DNA of 64,000 nucleotides from Isoetes taiwanensis (Eukaryota > Streptophyta > Lycopodiopsida > Isoetales > Isoetaceae). Made by a program: the position numbers and the translations under genes. Each line of letters opens with the position of its first letter. The first letter of the stretch is position 1. The notes below the pieces were generated by a model. That model saw only the letters and a list, made by a program, of their open reading frames with translations, made no database searches and was not told the origin of the DNA. Positions 48,091-59,694 of this stretch are shown in pieces. The stretch spans positions 6,899,424-6,963,423 of the forward strand of contig JAJEKV010000053.1 of the NCBI GenBank assembly GCA_021234155.1, read 5' to 3'.

Positions 48091-50112
48091 TTAAAACAAA
48101 TTGATAATACTCTTAAAAAAGTTTACCACTGCAATAAAGGGTGCACAAAGGCCCATAATGATCTTGCTAAGAAGAGCCCCAATTGCCGTGAACATATGGC
48201 CTATAGAACTGATCACCATTTGGAATAAGTGCAACACTGCAACAAAAGGCAAAAGAAGCAGATGTACCACTTCGTGAAAAAAATTCGGTATTGCCGTAAA
48301 CATATGGCCTATAGACCTGATCACCATTTCAAAGAAGTGCAACACTGCAACAACAGGCAAAAGAAGAAGATGTCCAACTTCGTGAAAAATGTTCGGTATT
48401 GCCATAAACATATGGCCTATGGAACTGGCCACTATTTGAAAAAAGTGCAACACTGCAACAACAGGCAAAAGAAGAAGATGTCCAACTTCGTGAAAAATGT
48501 TTGGTATTGCCATAAACATATGGCCTATGGAACTGGCCACTACTTGAAAAAAGTGCAACACTGCAACAACAGGCAAAAGAAGCAGATGCCCCACTTCATG
48601 AAAAAAACTCGTAATTACCTTGATGACCTCATTTACTGGACTCACAAGATAGGCACCAAGTCTGAAAATCAGGTTAGGTACTGCATCCATCATGTTCTGA
48701 ATGAACTGCATTGCTTTGCTAAATAGTCTCGGGAATGCCATGGCTAAATCATGGAAAAAGCCCCAAACCCTAATGAACATGACGGTTATTGGATTTACTA
48801 GTTCAAACAGACAATCTGTTAATATGATACCCATTTTGTGGAAAAGATTAGTTACTAAACTCGCCATCCCCTTCAAAAATTCCATTACTTTGGTATCTAG
48901 GCTATGAATCCCAGTGTTAAAAAATGTTGATATTCCAATGATCACGTGAGTAACTGTGCTCTGTAGAAAAACCATTGCAGTAGCGCAAAAGCTAGGAATT
49001 GTCTTAGTGAAGGTATTCACAACAAATGTTGAGACCTCTGTAACCAGTTCTGTCATTGAACTTGCAATCCTGTGGAGAAAATGCTTGAAGTATGTGACCA
49101 TTGATGGAAACGGATTGGATGGTGTATTAGTGAAAAAGCTGATAATGGAAGCAATCATTCTTGATATTGCTTCATATAATGTTGCCACAAGCCAGGTTAT
49201 CATATCAGAATGCTGCCATGCTACATAAGAGATCAAAGCAACTACAAATGTGAGGGGAAGGCACCAAACGGATATGAGACATAATGCTTGAAGCATGTAG
49301 AACACACACGTGAGAAGCTTCCATATGAGATAGCAAATTACAAATATTACAAAGAAAAGGTACTGCATGCCAGAGAATAATATAAGCACAATAGGTTTCA
49401 CACATGAGCTTAAGAAAGAGAATAATATAAGCACAATAGGTTTCACACATGAGCTTAAGAAAGGGAAGAATGAAACTTGAAGAAATCGGCCGGCAGACTC
49501 TGTAACAGACCCGATAAAGCAGAGTATTGTGAACACTACATACGCCACTACAAGAAAGGGGCAGAGAATGCACAACATAAGCATTTTTGCTAGGTCTGGT
49601 AGAAAAGAGAAGCATGTAGTAATGCTCTGCCGTAAACTGCTTCGAACTTGTTGGGCAAAATGGCCGCATGAGCTTAAGAAAGGGAAGAATGAAACTTGAA
49701 GAAATCGGCCGGCAGACTCTGTAACAGACCAGATAAAGCAGAGTATTGTGAACACTACATAGGCCACTACAAGAAAGGGGCAGAGAATGCACGACATAAG
49801 CATTTTTGCTAGGTCTGGTAGAAAAGAGTAGCATGTAGTAAAGCTCTGCCGTAAACTGCTTTGAACTTGTTGGGCAAAATGGCCGGCATGACCCCAACTA
49901 AGCGAGCCATATATCTTAACAGTTTCCAGAGACTGGCAGCCATGAACCCAACAAACTGAGAGACAATGGACGAGATACACACCCGAGTTCCTTCGTAAAT
50001 CATTATAGAAACTCCATAAAGACCTGACGAAGTCGCAAAATGTGTGGAACAAAGCTTGCCGCGCTGCTAGAAACTCCTTTCCCCGCTCCAGATCTTTGGT
50101 TGAATCTGCCAT
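48091..50112 (-). CDS. Repetitive multi-pass membrane protein, unknown
   Basis: Uninterrupted 673-codon frame from ATG 50112 (MADSTKDLERGKEFLAARQA) to stop 48091; an 11-codon upstream extension exists only from a non-ATG codon. Very hydrophobic, with many predicted membrane helices. Two internal repeat sets: a unit of about 70 residues (GHFAQQVRSSLRQS.. to ..FFPFLSSC) twice near the N-terminus, and a 41-residue unit (NIFHEVGHLLLLPVVAVLHF..) four times near the C-terminus. Repeats are near-identical in DNA, so expanded recently. The H-E-V-G-H string looks like a zinc-protease HExxH but does not fit it (HEVGH has the spacing, yet it is copied four times without a partner ligand). No family recognised; an open frame of this length in decayed surroundings suggests selection or a young gene. 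Confidence 0.6.
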   Translation of the reverse strand: MADSTKDLERGKEFLAARQALFHTFCDFVRSLWSFYNDLRRNSGVYLVHCLSVCWVHGCQSLETVKIYGSLSWGHAGHFAQQVQSSLRQSFTTCYSFLPDLAKMLMSCILCPFLVVAYVVFTILCFIWSVTESAGRFLQVSFFPFLSSCGHFAQQVRSSLRQSITTCFSFLPDLAKMLMLCILCPFLVVAYVVFTILCFIGSVTESAGRFLQVSFFPFLSSCVKPIVLILFSFLSSCVKPIVLILFSGMQYLFFVIFVICYLIWKLLTCVFYMLQALCLISVWCLPLTFVVALISYVAWQHSDMITWLVATLYEAISRMIASIISFFTNTPSNPFPSMVTYFKHFLHRIASSMTELVTEVSTFVVNTFTKTIPSFCATAMVFLQSTVTHVIIGISTFFNTGIHSLDTKVMEFLKGMASLVTNLFHKMGIILTDCLFELVNPITVMFIRVWGFFHDLAMAFPRLFSKAMQFIQNMMDAVPNLIFRLGAYLVSPVNEVIKVITSFFHEVGHLLLLPVVAVLHFFQVVASSIGHMFMAIPNIFHEVGHLLLLPVVAVLHFFQIVASSIGHMFMAIPNIFHEVGHLLLLPVVAVLHFFEMVIRSIGHMFTAIPNFFHEVVHLLLLPFVAVLHLFQMVISSIGHMFTAIGALLSKIIMGLCAPFIAVVNFFKSIINLF

Positions 50113-50204
50113 CAATATCCAAACTAGCTTGACAAGAAAATGCAAATGGAGAACATGGCAGGCTTCTATCTACGACGGTTGTTGATGTTTTCAATCGTAC
50201 CAAT

Positions 50205-51224
50205 TATAAACAAATATGAACTTGTGGAAAAAAAAAATGACATGTATATTTTTGGTCTCTGATGATGCAATATAGGTGACTAATAAAGTATATTTTTTTG
50301 ACTCATAGGTCAAGCACCTTAAAGCTTCTTCCGGAGCAAAATAATTAAAGTAGCTTCAAATGGGTACTTTGCACGGTGTATATTTTGTTTCATTGTTAGA
50401 GAATATTCAGCATGTATTAGCAGGAGGCCACCAGGGTCTAACATATCCCTTGAGAGTTATTAGTAAGCTTCATTCCTTGAGTGTAGCCCCGATCCATTAA
50501 AGGACTATATAAAATGGATGTGTGACCCTTCCAAATCACAATGCAACCATTATGCCCAATGCCATTACTATTAGCAAATCAAAGAATTTGTACAAGTGTA
50601 AACTCATTGGGACTTTTCAAGTGAGCATATATCATAAGATCATACTTTTCAGAAACCAAAGTCTATTTCAAACATCAATGCTTATTCCATTTCATTGTAT
50701 TTTAATGGTGTCCTGTTAGACCATTCCCACATCATAGAATTGGCTTGAATTGTATGGATTTTTATCGTCCACGGAGACTAATTGATTTATGGGACCCAAT
50801 CAAAAAGTATACCAAATATAGTACTGCCAGGATTAGAAAACCCTCCTAAAGGGTTTTCGAGGGAAAAAACCTTGATAGCAATAGGCATGCTGAGAAGATG
50901 TACCATGATACATTTCAATTTCAATGCAATGTCTGAGGCATAGATGAGTGTGCTCATCCATAATCTCTTGGAGATAAAATCCTGGCAAATCCATGACGTC
51001 GTGTTCTCCTTCCAGCAGGCCTTGAGGCATTGCAAACCCATGGCCACGGTATAAGCAAGGTTGGAGAAACGATCATTGCCCATACCAACTACCTCATGAA
51101 AGTAGATATTGTCGATCGAGTGCGGCTTTCCATAAAGGTAAGAAACTTGTCTTTTGCAGAAGAATCTGATATGGAACTATGGATTCTACCCCAAGTGCCT
51201 GAGCTAAAAAGGCTTTTTGTATCT
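50205..51224. other. Spacer upstream of the membrane protein
   Basis: A minus-strand TTTATAATT about 90 bases upstream of ATG 50112 could be a TATA box. No other gene; short frames at 50787-51083 are unrecognised. Confidence 0.35.
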
Positions 51225-51232
51225 ACTCCAGG

Positions 51233-52105
51233 CATAGTTATGAAACACGGCCACGGGAAATGCAACGGCTCCCCAAATTTTAGAAAACGGAAACGGCAAC
51301 AGAACACGGAAACGAATAACACGGGAATATTCTTTAAGATACTTAAACTTTTTAAAATATAAAAAAAAAAAGAAATGGAGTATGGTTTCAATGTAGACCA
51401 TAGTTATGAAACACAGACTTCAAAACCAGACACAGGCTTCAATGCGTTGCTGCTGCAAAACAGATGCGGGCTCATGACCGCCACAGACTAGCGACCTAGC
51501 ATCTCAATCCGGCCAGACATCTCAGGGCCAGGCATCCAATCCGGCCAGGCATCCAATCCGGCCAGGCATCTCATTCTCCATATGAATCCATTCTCTCATT
51601 CTCAAGGGCAGGCATCCAATCCGGCCAGGCATCTCATTCTCAACCCGGTAGGCATCCAGGTCCAGGCAAGTCTCCAGCTGACACAACCCAGGGCTTTTTG
51701 GCTAGAGCATTCCAAGCGAAGGCTAGAGCTTCCTAATATATTAGTCTAGGTGAATAAAAGGAGAACAGGGGAACAGACGGGCAGGAAAGTTAGCTGCTTG
51801 TTCCACAACACGCCATTTCAAGCTACAAATTTGCAGGTCGAAATCCAGCTATCTGGAAAAAAAAAAAAAAAGTGGGCATACCCAAGGCTGCAAGCCAGCT
51901 ATCTGGAAAAGAAATTTGTTACAGTTGCAGCAAATTTTGATAACTACGACCGTTATTCTGCCAGAACACGGTGTTTCCAAGCTAAACCACGCCATGGTTC
52001 ATATCAGGCCAAAAGCCACGGTCGTTGCCGTGTTCGCCACGCAATCTTCCAAAAAACCGTGGTAGCCGTGGGCCACGGCCGAAACGGCCGTGTTTCGTAA
52101 CTATG
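51233..52105. mobile_element. Non-autonomous hAT element
   Basis: Terminal inverted repeats CATAGTTATGAAACACGGCC / ..GGCCGTGTTTCGTAACTATG (one mismatch), flanked by a perfect 8-bp duplication ACTCCAGG (51225-51232, 52106-52113). Interior has a GGCATCCAATCCGGCCA minisatellite (51510-51650) and no transposase. Ends of the CATAGTT-type are known for plant hAT elements. Confidence 0.9.
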
Positions 52106-53935
52106 ACTCCAGGGCATTCCAAGTGGCCAGGGATATGACTGGGCCCCAGACTTCAAACCTGTATAACAATATGGGTTCCATCAAAACCATGAACAAGTGC
52201 GATAGATCGACCAATCGTAGAGCTTTGCCTTGTAACTGTTGTTTTGCATCACACATACAGTGCCTTCCAAACCGCTGTCACTCATAACTGGATGCAGAGC
52301 CTTCCAAACCGCTGTCACTCCTGAATCAGAGCCTGATTTCCCGGAAATCTTGCAGTGCCTTCTTTATGTACCTAGAATCACGTAAGTGCTGACTGTACTT
52401 CTGCAGAGCCGTCATTTATCTGTTCTCTGTCTCTTCTTCGGCATGGTCTTTGTCGTGGTCTTCGGCGTGGTCTTCTGATGGGGTCTACTCCCTGATGGTT
52501 GATGTGACGCTCCCTGAATAGATACGACACCCGGCCGTATACATACGGGGACTTTCCCCTCCCATGGCAACCATCTCGCCATGAGCAGGGCCCTCCGTCT
52601 ATCCCGGGCCATCCGTAAAGAGATGCCCGAGTGAAGGACACGGAGGTGTCATTCGGCCCACGCCTTCAATGGGACTTCTAAGTCGCGGAAGCGTGAATAC
52701 ATGTTAGCACACAGCATAAATATATATATAAATAACCACCACGAGGGTGGCACATCCATCAAAATACTAACGGCAAAGAATATGCATCTAATCCTAAGGA
52801 AAAACATCCCAAACCCCAGGTTCTACCCCGGTTCGGACTCCTGTGAGGATGAACTGACGGCTCGGTCTTAAGAGATCAACAGACAGAGATATAACCTGGC
52901 GTTGGCTGGCATAGAACAGTGGCTAGGGTTGTCCACTCCATCCGCCCCTCCTGTGCACACTTTGCAGATGAGTCGAATCATGCTATGGCATCACTATAGC
53001 CTTCCGGAGACGCAGACTCAAGGTATCACCCTTCGAGCCTACTCCAGGGTTCATGAAGCCCCGGTCCGACGAGGCAGGTCAGGGAAGTGTCCCCTTCCAG
53101 GATTGCAGTGGTTCCAAGGGTGAGCTAGAGAATACGTGCCGCATCAGCGACCCCCGCATCCGTACCCGACTTACTCACCCTAAATCTGGGTCACACCTCT
53201 ATACCTAGGGAGTGTGAGACCCATACCCGGCCCTCTACGTGACCGGCTATCAGGCCTAGCCCACTGTAGGAGTCTCAGGAGCCTTTTATGTTCATGCAAG
53301 ACCCCACCCCCACTTCACCACTGCGTCCCTTCTCTGGTGCTAAGCCATTCCATAGCATCTACGACCCGGTGTTCTCCTGTACACAGGCCGCACTCATGGG
53401 AAATACAGGGATCAACCTAGGAGCATACTACTAAACATGGCTCAGAGGTCTCTACCCCCCTTAATTTTCCCATTTCTAGAGTAATGCTATGCAAAGAACT
53501 AGCAATCCATCCTTTCAGAGCAAGACCAGAATCAGAGATAAAGAGAACTTACCTTTGCAATCAAGGGTCAGTTCCTACAAGTAAAGCACAGAGAGAACAG
53601 AAGAAATGAACACAACAAGTGCCCAACAGGGGCGCTACTCTAGAAACATCAAGCTATACTAACCACCCACCTGAGTTCCTGCTAGATCCATTATCGTTCG
53701 GTATCTCCATCTTCCTTGGACTTGGGCGCTCAGCACTGGACACACAGGTAAGTTGGGAGATATGCTAGGGGGGGTGGCCGCTCAGCTGCTGCTCCTCTTA
53801 GTCGATTAGGGGGGTCAATTAGGGATAGGGGTCAAGTTGATGACCCAAATTGGAACTTCCCATGTTGGCCAATCGAATTAGGCCAGGTGGCGCTCTCCTA
53901 AATAGCCAATTAGTCCAATCTAATTAATTGGATAA

Positions 53936-56005
53936 TCTTCTTATATTATAATGTTATAGCGTAAGTATGTCATGAATGAAACCCTAATTTGGATGGTTGA
54001 GATCATCCAATTGCATCCGAAGACCGAGATTTATCACACGACTTCCCACCACCATGATTGGCCGTGCTCTAATGTCTGAATAGGAAAGGGAAAAGGAAAA
54101 GGGAGGAGAAAAGGGCAAAGTGAAAGGAAAAAAGGCACGGGTAAAAGGGAAAGAAAGAAAGGGAAAAAGGAAAGCGAAAAGAGCACGGAAAAGAGAAAGG
54201 AAAATAAAGAAAAAAAAGACACTACGAAAAGGAGAAGATGGAAAGAACGGGGATAGGAGTAAAAGGGAAGTTGAAAAGGGGATGAGGAGGGAAGGGAAAA
54301 GGGAAAAGGAAAGAAAAGGGAAAGGGAAAGGTAAAAGAAAGGGGAAGGAGGAGGGAGTGAAAAGGAACACTGGGAAAGGGGAAGAGGAAAAATGTGGGGA
54401 AAGGAGGAAAAGGGAGGAGATAAGGGCAAAGTGAAAGGCAAAAAGGCACGGGTAAAAGGGAAAAGGAAATGGAAAAGAGCACAAAAAAGAGAAAGGAAAA
54501 GAAAGAGAGAAAATAAAGGAAAAAAGGACACTATGAAAAGGAGAAGAGGGAAATGGTGAGGACAGGAGTAAAAGGGAAGGGAAAAAGGGGATGAGGAAAA
54601 GGGTAGAGAGAAGGGAAGGGAAAAGGAAAAGGGAAAAGGATAGGAGAAGGGAAAAGGAAAGGGAAAAAAGGGAGAGGAGGAGGGAGCAAAAAGGGACAGT
54701 GGGAAAGGGAAAGAGAAAAAAGGTGGGGAAAGGAGAAAAAAAGAAGGGAAAAAGGACATGAAAAAAAGGAAAGAGAAAAAGGGAGGGGAGAAGGGATGGA
54801 AAGGGAAAAAGGAAAAAGCGAGGGGAGTTGCAAAAGGGAAAAAGGGAATGGGGAAAAGAGGAAGAGAAAATAAGGAGAGAAGCGGAAAAAAGGAAGAGAG
54901 AAAGGAGGGAGGAAAAGGGGAAAGGAAAAAAGAAAAGAACAAAGGAGGGAGGAAAGGAAAAGAAAAAGACTACGAGAAAAAAGGAAGAGGGAAAGGGTGG
55001 GCAAAGGGAAGGAAGAGGGGAAGAGAAATAAAGGGAGGGGAAAAAAGACATGAGAAAAAGAAAGGGAAAAAGGAAATAAAAAGGAGGCGAAAGAGAGAAA
55101 ATGGAAGGGAAAAGGGCACGAAAAAAAACGGAAGAGAGAAAGGGTCGGGAGAGGAGGAAAAGGGAACGGAAAAAGGCTATTGGTAAAGGGGAAGGGGGAA
55201 AGGGAAGCGAAGAGGATGGAATGGGAGAAAAGGAAAATAAAATAAGGTAAAAGGAAAAAGGGAATGTGAAAAGGGGAGGGGAAAAAAGGAAAGGGGGAAA
55301 AAGGGAAAAGCAAGGAGGGGGGAAATGGAAAAGGCAAACGTGAAAAAAGTGGAAGCAAATGGAAAAAGGCAAAAGGGAAAAAATGGGGGGTAAAATGGGA
55401 AAATAGAAAGGGGAGGTGAATAAAAAGGAAGAGCAAAATAGAAAAGGAAAAAGAGAAGGAAAAAAGGGAAAAGGAGGGAGAGGAGGGAAAAGGTGAAGAA
55501 AGGGGAAAAGAGGAGCGAAAAAGAGCATGAAAAAATAGAAGAGAAAAGGGACATGGCAAAAAAAGGAAGAGGGAAAGGATGAGGAAAGGGGAAAACCGAA
55601 GGAAAAATGGACATGGAAAAAGGCAAAGGGAAAGAGGGAAAAGAGGGGGAAAAGGAAGGGAAAAGGGCACTAGAAAAAAGGGAAGACGGAAGGGCTGGCA
55701 AAAGAGGAAAAGGGAAGGGAAAAAGGGGGAAAAAAAAAAGGTGGGGAGAAGGAAAGGGAAAAGGGAAAGGAAAGGGGAAAGCAGAAAGGAAAACTTGGAA
55801 AGAAAAGCACGAGGAAAAGGGGAAGAGGGAAAAGGGGGAGAGGGGAAAAGGGAAAAGGGAAAAGGAAAAAGGTAAGGGGAAGTGCGAAATGTGTTCGAAT
55901 GCTCTTGATTATCCAATTTTAAAAACATGAATCCATTTAACAATTGCTCCAGTATATCATTCACAGTTTCTAGCTATGCCCAGCAACGCTGGGCACCTTA
56001 ACTAG
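53936..56005 (+). mobile_element. Helitron of 2.07 kb, mostly purine tract
   Basis: 5' end TCTTCTTATATTATAATG after an A; 3' end hairpin GCCCAGC-AAC-GCTGGGC (55979-55995), ACCTTAA, CTAG, then T. Insertion between A and T with TC..CTAG termini is the Helitron rule. The 3' hairpin matches those at 3001 and 5480. Carries no Rep/helicase gene. Confidence 0.75.
54075..55880 (+). repeat. 1.8-kb polypurine (GGAAAAGG/GGGAAAAG) tract
   Basis: Plus strand almost entirely G and A in irregular GGGAAAAGG-type units with rare C or T. All long frames here encode only Phe/Pro/Ser/Leu (minus) or Lys/Gly/Glu/Arg (plus) and are composition artefacts. Long mirror-like purine runs favour triplex (H-DNA). Confidence 0.95.
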
Positions 56006-56130
56006 TTATCCTTTAATGATTAATTTAGTTTTAGGCCAATGTCAAAATACTCCATGGTGGCGTACCTTTACTGGTGACGTGTCAGTATATTATTTATACG
56101 TATCCCGTATAAATACATGGAACGTCACAT

Positions 56131-56142
56131 TCTCCCCCTCTT
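56131..56142 (-). other. Polypurine tract (PPT)
   Basis: AAGAGGGGGAGA on the minus strand immediately before the 3' LTR; primer site for plus-strand DNA synthesis. Confidence 0.75.
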
Positions 56143-56745
56143 AGAAATAATATTGTCCTCAAGCATTGGGGTTAGTTAACCAGAGACAGTTAATCGAGAA
56201 AATTGAAATAGGAGACAGTATACTTAAGAAAGGAAGATAATTCGTTATTTCGGACAGTAATACATTGAAGTTCAAAATATATCAGAGTGCAAGCACCAAG
56301 GTGCATTTTACAGACTTATCATCAAAGAAAGTTTAAGGACCGAAGTCCAATTTTAACACATCATAGACATAAAAAATAACACACGTAGACAAAATAGAAC
56401 TGAAAAAGTGGGGTCATCAGCAACCCTCTATGCATGGGCAGGTCACGAACTGCTTACTGGCCTGCAGATGTGAGTATATCAGTATATATAAGGAATATAA
56501 ATAGATTGTGGTTGAAGGGACCACCCCCTATAATAATTAAAAGAAAACCCTATCTATAAGGGTATCTATCATGTCCATGGTTTGCAATTGATTGCGGCAT
56601 AAGGAAGTACATGCTTTGCCAGCAATTCGTGGTTATGTCAACATCAACAATACACCACGTCCTAGAGAACACAAATGTGATCTCATCATCGGTAACTATT
56701 ATTACTTACGATGCATCTACCCCTCTAGAGCGTTACTCTGGGCAA

Positions 56746-58245
56746 TCAAGCTTCCAAGCTTACCGCCGGCTGCGGGGTTGATAGCATCGTTGATGGTGCG
56801 GCCTTGAGACTCGCGCATATGAAGTCCGGATAGTGCTTCTCAAGGTCTATCTTCATCACCCAGGTAGCATCCTCAACTGGTAAGTGTTTCCACTTATCCA
56901 AGTATTGCAACATTTGAGTTCTTCTGGTTTGTTTGTAAGCTCGATCAAGAAGAGCTTCATGCACTATCTCCAGTTGCTCTTCTATCATTTCTAGGAGGGT
57001 TGGGGTATCCAAGACCTCCTCTGGATCAGGGGTGTGTTGTTTCAGAAGACTCACGTGAAAGACCTTGTGGATCTTCAAGCGGGGTGGCAAATCCAAACGA
57101 TATGCCTGTTCTCCAACACGTTCAATGATTTTGAACGGCCCAGCCCATCTGGGTGCCAGCTTCTTGCAGTTACCAATCTTAAGTTTGGCATGTTTTACCT
57201 TAATCTTAAGCCAAACTGATTCGCCCACCTGGAAGATTCGTGGGGTTCTGTGCTTATCTGCTAGACTCTTCTGACGACTGCGTGCAGCCAATAAGTAACC
57301 ACGAACTTCTTCAACCAAAGCTTGCATTTCCAAGAGGAGTTGTTGGGAAACCTCCACTTTAGAAACTGGGTTATGCCATGTGTCTGGAGTAAGGCATTGA
57401 TAACCATAATTTATCATGAAGGGAGATATTCTGGAGGATTCCTGTTTCATACTGTTGTAGGCAAACTCGACCAGATAAATATAGTCAGCCCATTGTGATT
57501 GCTTACTCCACACATAACTCCGTAGCATATCCTCTATAATACGGTTGGTACGCTCTGTCTGACCATCCGTCTGAGGATGATATGCTGTACTCATGGCAAG
57601 CTTGGTTTGGATGGTGTCAAAGAAATCTTTCCAGAATGCACTTACGAATTTGGGATCCCTGTCGTATACAATAACTCGTGGCATTCCATGCAATCTGAAG
57701 ATCTCTTTTGCAAATAGCAAAGCGGTATCAAAGGCGGTATCCATGGTACGACATGGCAAGAAATGGGCCATTTTCGATAATTTGTCGACCACTACCATCA
57801 ATGCATCATATCCACGGAGAGTACGTGGAAGGCCCACAATGAAATCCATGGTTATCACTTCCCACTTAGCGTTGGACACATCCAGAGGTTGCAACTCTCC
57901 TGGAATCCTTAATTGCTCAGCCTTTATTTGCTGACACACCTGACACTGCTTAATGTACCTAGCAATGTCCTTCTTCATAGAAGGCCAGAAATAACTGGAG
58001 CGGATCTTGAAGTAGGTCTTCATAAAACCTGCATGTCCAGCTATAGGGCTGTTGTGCGTGTCATGGAGAATTAGCTTACGCACTCCTGAAGTCTCAGGTA
58101 CACACAACTTATCCTTGTAATATAACAAGTTGCCCTCTCTCTTGTACGAACGGAAAGCTTCACGTTCTTTATCTGTGCGTGCCTCCTTATTCAAGCTATC
58201 CCAAACATCACGGAATTCGGGATCTGTGGCCAAGGTCTGTTCTAT
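56746..58245 (-). pseudogene. Gypsy pol: integrase and chromodomain
   Basis: Continues the pol frame after an amber codon at 58246. Zinc-binding HHCC region (HDTHNSPIAGH..CQVCQQIK), catalytic core D-D-E (TMDFIVGLP; YDRDPKF; TDGQTERTNR with the Glu in RIIEDML), GPF-type C-terminal region (PRWAGPFKIIERVG) and a chromodomain-like tail (ILL..LDKWKHLPVEDATWV). The chromodomain marks a chromovirus, which targets integration via chromatin. This section itself is uninterrupted, but the full polyprotein is broken upstream. Confidence 0.85.
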
Positions 58246-59694
58246 CTATTTCCCAAACTCATTGGTGAGTGTGGAAATTGCATTACAATGGGTTCGCGTT
58301 ACCCGGGGATGGCGTGACAATGCATCGGCAACCACATTGTGTTTCCCAGGCTTATACATAATCTCAAAATCATATTCCTCTAAAAACTCCATCCATCTTC
58401 TCTGACAGAGGTTGAGATTTGGCTGTGTCGAGAGATAACAGAGACTCTGATGATCCGAATCAAGGTGGAATCTTCTACCAAGAAGGTAATGTCTCCATAT
58501 TCGCAAGGCGCGAACGACAGCCAACAATTCTTGATCATGGGTAGGGTAGCGCTGTTCTGTCTCATTCATCTTCTTAGAATCGTAGGCTATAACCCTTTCT
58601 TCTTGCATGAGAACTCCGCCGGTAGCAATCTTACTGGCATCTGTTGCTACTATCTTGTCCTTTTCCGGATCGGGCAATGTGAGGACTAGTGCTGATGTCA
58701 AAGCATCCTTAAGTTTCTGAAAACTGTCCTGGACCTTTGCTTTCCAATGTTCCATCCAATTCTTGACTTTCTCATGCTTCGTACGGTCGGTAAGAGGTGC
58801 TGCAATTTTTGCAAAATCCTTAACAAACTTCCGGTAATATCCTGCCAGTCCCAAGAAACTTCGGACCTCTGACACATTACCAGGAATGGGCCAATCCTTG
58901 ACTGCTTCTATTTTTGCTGGATCCGTAGCAATTCCTTCGGCCGAAATAACATGGCCCAAATAGTCCACCTTTGGAGTGGCAAACTTGCACTTAGAGAACT
59001 TGGCAAAAAGCTGGTGACGCCTTAACTATTGTAGGGCCAAGCGAAGATGGTTATCATGCTCCTCCAGTGTTTTACTATAGACGAGAATGTCATCAAAGAA
59101 AATAACAAAAAAATCATCTAAGTATCGGCGGAAGACATCATTCATTAACCGCATAAAAGTGGCGGGGGCATTAGTTAATCCAAAAGGCATAACGGTAAAC
59201 TCATAATGCCCATATCTAGTGCGAAAAGCAGATTTATGGATGTCCTCCTCCTTAATCCTTATTTGATGATATCTGGAGCATAAATCAATCTTTGAGAAAT
59301 ACTTGGCCCCTTGCAACTGGTCCATTAGATCATCTGCCCTAGGCAAAGCATAGCGATTCTTGATGGTATGTTTATTGAGCTGCCTATAATCAATACACAT
59401 CCTCAAGGAGCCATCTTTCTTCTTAACAAAAAGGATAGGAGCGCCAAAAGGCGAAACACTAGGCCGAATGAAACCTAGGTTTAGTAACTCCTGAAGTTGC
59501 TTCTTAAGTTCTGTCAACTCTAGGGGACTCATACGGTACGGGGCCTTGCTGGTAGGCTTAGTACCTGGTTCTAAAGCTATTTCACATTCTACCCCTCTAA
59601 AAGGAGGAAGCTTCTGGATCTCATCTGGAAAAAGATCGCTACACTCTCGGAGAAGATTAGCAATCTCCTCTGGCAAGGTATTGATTACTTGCTT
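58246..59694 (-). pseudogene. Gypsy pol: reverse transcriptase and RNase H
   Basis: RT blocks are clear: [72 protein letters not shown] and the catalytic FFDDILVYS. RNase H follows ([34 protein letters not shown]). In-frame TAG codons interrupt it at 59026-59028 (between RT and RNase H) and 58246-58248 (before integrase); a third lies at 59695-59697, just upstream of this section. No frameshifts in this section. Confidence 0.9.

Larger units (their letters stand above)
52503..56129 (-). mobile_element. 3' LTR of the Ty3/Gypsy element, split by a Helitron
   Basis: Minus strand starts TGTGACGTTCC (56129) just after a polypurine tract and ends GGGAGCGTCACA (52503), matching inverted LTR tips. 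Removing the Helitron (53936-56005) leaves about 1.56 kb. A TATA stretch (TATATATATATTTATG, about 52738-52720) about 220 bases before the end fits a U3-R-U5 layout. Flanking GTTGA (52498-52502) would be the target duplication; its partner is outside the window. Confidence 0.7.

Noticed and set aside
48160-48600. CRISPR-like regular repeats
   Set aside because: Tandem 123-bp units without unique spacers, in a eukaryotic coding frame.
47848-48907. Plus-strand Asn/Gln/Lys-rich frames with repeats
   Set aside because: Mostly antisense to the membrane-protein ORF; the repeats are shared because the DNA is repeated. The opposite strand gives the longer, coherent hydrophobic protein.
48091-50112. 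HEVGH repeated motif as zinc metalloprotease
   Set aside because: It is copied four times within hydrophobic repeats with no third ligand or glutamate partner region; more likely coincidental.
53984-55964. Very long open frames (up to about 500 codons) on both strands
   Set aside because: They are inside or overlap the polypurine tract and encode only Phe/Pro/Ser/Leu or Lys/Gly/Glu/Arg. Absence of stops follows from composition.
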